From positions 1 to 5,520 of the forward strand of contig DQUB01000172.1 of the NCBI GenBank assembly GCA_015662475.1: 5,520 nucleotides of DNA, read 5' to 3'. A model generated the notes under the pieces. It did not search any database. It saw only the letters and a program-made list of their open reading frames with translations, and was not told the origin of the DNA. The position numbers and the translations under genes were made by a program. Shown here piece by piece: positions 5,018 to 5,520 of this stretch (position 1 is its first letter; the number at the start of each line of letters is the position of its first letter). The stretch is from Pyrodictium sp. GTDB lineage: Archaea; Thermoproteota; Thermoprotei_A; Sulfolobales; Pyrodictiaceae.

Positions 5018-5520
5018 CTGTCGCGTTTAACAATAGTCTACCATAGACCGGGTAGTCAGGCAGGCTATCCCCTTCTAAAGGTCTTTGTAGGGGCTTTAGA
5101 GGCTAGACTAGGTTGTCCAGTCGAACTAGTTGAAGTTAACAGTACAGAGCCTATCAATTCGGAGAAGATATTGGTTCTTCTCCCCTGTCGTGGAGGTCAT
5201 TGGCATCATCTGTTAAACCGTGTTAAGCTTGGAGAAATTGTAAGACTTCCACCTATGGTGGTAGCAGCAATTTTCGCACGCTCAGCTAGAGCACGTGGTG
5301 TAGAGAGACTAGTTCTCTGCTATCTCAAAGCTAAAAGATTTTATGATGAGCAAGAGGAGGACATTAGAACTATAATTGCCGCATTGGAACGTTTTGGCAT
5401 AGAAGTTGAGGTGCTTGCTTTGGACGAATTGACCCCCTCTAAGAGGAGGTTGGAGACAATGGGAGTGAGAGATCGTGCAGTAGCTCCTCTCGCTATTTTC
5501 CCCGGCAAGCTGGTGGAAAC
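5018..5520 (+). CDS. Divergent CbiX/SirB-like class II chelatase (3' end cut by window edge)
   Basis: This is probably a cytosolic metal chelatase relative, of the kind that inserts cobalt or iron into sirohydrochlorin for cobamide or siroheme/heme. The 167 residues visible read as two related halves. The first has a strand ending in YHRPGS (8-13), where CbiX/SirB has HGSR, and LLPCRGGHWHH (54-64), resembling the second metal-binding His loop. The second half (about 97-167) repeats the strand-helix pattern and ends in VAPLAIFPGKLVE, like the PlFLFpG segment of the family, but its first strand (LVLCYLKA) lacks the His. The H9-to-H61 interval looks shorter than in typical CbiX. A TAG at 4976-4978 closes the frame and no standard start occurs before the first motif; CTG 5018 with GGGTG upstream is preferred. 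A frameshift near 5025 joining GTG 5010 is an alternative. The frame continues past the edge. The open frame is convincing; the chelatase assignment is moderate and its metal and substrate are unknown. Confidence 0.55.
   Translation, partial: MSRLTIVYHRPGSQAGYPLLKVFVGALEARLGCPVELVEVNSTEPINSEKILVLLPCRGGHWHHLLNRVKLGEIVRLPPMVVAAIFARSARARGVERLVLCYLKAKRFYDEQEEDIRTIIAALERFGIEVEVLALDELTPSKRRLETMGVRDRAVAPLAIFPGKLVE

Noticed and set aside
5341..5520. Possible uroporphyrinogen-III synthase or HemC segment at the right edge
   Set aside because: No dipyrromethane-cofactor Cys motif of HemC is seen, and the PLAIFPG stretch fits the CbiX/SirB family better than HemD.

Overview
The window looks like a piece of a hyperthermophilic crenarchaeal chromosome, possibly Desulfurococcales/Pyrodictiaceae. 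That placement is inferred from protein style, frequent TTG starts, GGTG-type ribosome binding sites and archaeal TATA-like boxes; no rRNA or other marker gene is present. Most of it is a tetrapyrrole (heme/siroheme/cobamide) biosynthesis locus using the C5 pathway from glutamyl-tRNA.

Minus strand, read from right to left: hemA (glutamyl-tRNA reductase, 4885-3581), then 18 nt, hemB (5-aminolevulinate/ALA dehydratase, 3562-2540), then 21 nt, a 486-residue multi-cluster iron-sulfur protein (2518-1058), then about 107 nt, and hemL (glutamate-1-semialdehyde aminotransferase, 950 to beyond the left edge). HemA makes glutamate-1-semialdehyde, HemL converts it to ALA, and HemB condenses two ALA to porphobilinogen, so the route from charged tRNA to the first pyrrole is encoded here. 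hemC and hemD are not in the window. The polyferredoxin is the unexpected member of the cluster and has no assigned role.

Plus strand, right end: a 132-bp divergent intergenic region (4886-5017) carries TATA-like elements for both directions and a 10-bp tandem ACGCGT repeat with a perfect palindrome next to the rightward TATA box. It leads into a gene open at the right edge (5018 onward). This gene encodes a divergent protein resembling the CbiX/SirB class II chelatases that insert Co or Fe into sirohydrochlorin. Its frame has no ATG, GTG or TTG near the beginning; the best start is a CTG seven nucleotides after a GGTG ribosome binding site.

The divergent pair suggests shared control of early tetrapyrrole synthesis and a later metal-insertion step, with an iron-sulfur electron-transfer protein co-transcribed. 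The points most worth checking are the polyferredoxin, the unusual chelatase-like protein with its CTG start, and the repeat at the divergent promoter. No RNA genes, mobile elements, CRISPR arrays or convincing terminators were seen.
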